From: a bacterium
Lineage (GTDB): Bacteria > Bacillota > Bacilli > Lactobacillales > Streptococcaceae
NCBI GenBank assembly: GCA_905221375.1
Contig: CAJNCY010000015.1
Location: 1-25,398 of the forward strand
DNA: 25,398 bases
Direction: 5' to 3'
In this document: piece after piece, positions 24,849 to 25,398 of the stretch
How positions within the stretch are numbered: the first letter of the stretch is position 1
How the letters are laid out: each line of letters starts with the position of its first letter
The notes under the pieces: generated by a model
The model's input: the letters and a program-made list of their open reading frames with translations, nothing else
Told to the model about the DNA's origin: nothing
Databases searched by the model: none
Position numbers and translations under genes: made by a program

Positions 24849-24879
24849 AAAAAAGGAACGAAGAATAACAACGTTCCTT
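24849..24879 (-). terminator. Intrinsic terminator of the tRNA operon
   Basis: AAGGAACG/CGTTCCTT stem on the minus strand, followed by TTTTTTG. It lies 13 nt beyond the tRNA-Leu end. Confidence 0.88.
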
Positions 24880-24891
24880 AACTCTATACTA

Positions 24892-24975
24892 TACCGGCGG
24901 CCGGGGTCGAACCGGCACGTCCTTGCGGACACTGGATTTTGAGTCCAGCGCGTCTGCCAATTCCGCCACGCCGGC
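24892..24975 (-). tRNA. tRNA-Leu (CAA)
   Basis: 84 nt with a long variable arm, as in class II tRNAs. Anticodon stem CTGGA/TCCAG holds CTCAAAA, anticodon CAA. Acceptor GCCGGCG pairs with CGCCGGT (first pair G-U). CCA is not encoded. Last gene of the cluster. Confidence 0.95.
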
Positions 24976-24984
24976 AAATAGTAA

Positions 24985-25056
24985 CTGGGGTAGCTGGATT
25001 CGAACCAACGCATGAGGGAGTCAAAGTCCCTTGCCTTACCGCTTGGCTATACCCCA
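24985..25056 (-). tRNA. tRNA-Gln (TTG)
   Basis: 72 nt. Acceptor TGGGGTA/TACCCCA; anticodon stem AGGGA/TCCCT with loop CTTTGAC, anticodon TTG. T-loop TTCGAAT. No encoded CCA. Confidence 0.95.
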
Positions 25057-25069
25057 ATAATATAAAATA

Positions 25070-25143
25070 GGCGAGTGATGGGGATCGAACCCACGCATGC
25101 CAGAGCCACAATCTGGTGTGTTAACCACTTCACCACACCCGCC
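25070..25143 (-). tRNA. tRNA-His (GTG)
   Basis: 74 nt including the extra 5' G(-1) that faces C73, as expected for tRNA-His. Anticodon loop TTGTGGC, anticodon GTG. No encoded CCA. A queuosine target of Tgt. Confidence 0.95.
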
Positions 25144-25156
25144 ATAATTCTATTAA

Positions 25157-25227
25157 CACGGGCAGTAGGAATTGAACCCACACTGAAGGTTTTGGAGACC
25201 TTAGTTCTACCTTTAAACTATGCCCGT
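25157..25227 (-). tRNA. tRNA-Trp (CCA)
   Basis: 71 nt. Acceptor ACGGGCA/TGCCCGT with G73; anticodon stem AAGGT/ACCTT with loop CTCCAAA, anticodon CCA. No 3' CCA in DNA. Confidence 0.95.
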
Positions 25228-25231
25228 AAAA

Positions 25232-25312
25232 TGGAAGGGGAGGGATTCGAACCCCCGAACCCGAAGGAGCGGATTTACAGTCCGCCGCGTTTAGCCTCTT
25301 CGCTACCCTTCC
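25232..25312 (-). tRNA. tRNA-Tyr (GTA)
   Basis: 81 nt with a long variable arm. Acceptor GGAAGGG/CCCTTCC; anticodon stem GCGGA/TCCGC with loop CTGTAAA, anticodon GTA. A queuosine target of Tgt. Confidence 0.95.
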
Positions 25313-25324
25313 AAAATATATAAA

Positions 25325-25397
25325 TGGCGCGAGACGGAATCGAACCGCCGACACATGGAGCTTCAATCCATTGCTCTACCAACTGAGCTACCGAGCC
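25325..25397 (-). tRNA. tRNA-Phe (GAA)
   Basis: 73 nt, complete one base from the window edge. Anticodon stem ATGGA/TCCAT with loop TTGAAGC, anticodon GAA. Acceptor GGCTCGG faces TCGCGCC: one T4-C69 mismatch and a G7-T66 wobble. The cluster clearly continues to the right, probably behind an rRNA operon or more tRNAs. Confidence 0.94.
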
Positions 25398-25398
25398 T

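Noticed and set aside
24831..25366. Small open frames across the tRNA cluster
   Set aside because: They are translations of tRNA genes on either strand, a common source of false proteins.

Overview
The window comes from a Mitis-group Streptococcus (S. mitis / S. oralis / S. pneumoniae type). The evidence is AT-rich DNA, a full pneumococcal-type comG (cgl/comY) competence-pilus operon behind a ComX-type box, a pneumococcal BOX repeat, and familiar housekeeping neighbours (nagA, tgt, pcp, a LysM wall protein, thrC, a tRNA cluster). Almost everything is on the minus strand. One membrane-protein gene (15828-16685) is on the plus strand.

Layout from left to right. 1-4752: the 5' 1584 codons, without a stop, of a very large cell-wall adhesin with the long KxYKxGKxW-type signal peptide of serine-rich-repeat glycoproteins. 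The gene runs off the left edge. 4753-5190: its promoter and about 350 bp without a gene. 5208-9535: the seven-gene comG pilus operon (comGA first, at the right end) followed by a small SAM methyltransferase and a terminator that spans its stop codon. 9611-9976: a DUF1033 gene. 10126-12499: a zinc alcohol dehydrogenase and nagA, each a single gene with its own terminator, and each with a candidate operator. 12651-14468: an OatA-type membrane acyltransferase with an SGNH domain. 14569-15711: tgt. 15828-16685 (+): a DUF975 membrane protein, probably leaderless. 16713-18268: pcp, then a MarR regulator/DUF1304 pair. 18394-18532: a BOX element. 18614-19816: a LysM protein with an M15-like carboxypeptidase domain. 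19976-23431: thrC, a MATE transporter and a HAD phosphatase. 23507-24784: an orphan glutamate-cysteine-ligase-like enzyme. 24892-25397: six tRNA genes (Phe, Tyr, Trp, His, Gln, Leu in transcription order).

The competence operon makes the DNA-uptake pilus: ATPase, membrane platform, major pilin and four minor pilins. The surrounding genes serve amino-sugar use, wall modification, tRNA modification and transport. The least ordinary part is the left end: a large adhesin beside the competence operon, with a binding region I do not recognise. The gene-free stretches hold promoters, operator-like palindromes and good intrinsic terminators, which are listed individually. I see no CRISPR array, complete insertion sequence or phage genes. 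I found no strong evidence for a wholly new multi-gene system. The best leads are the adhesin, the orphan ligase, the predicted leaderless gene and several unassigned operators.
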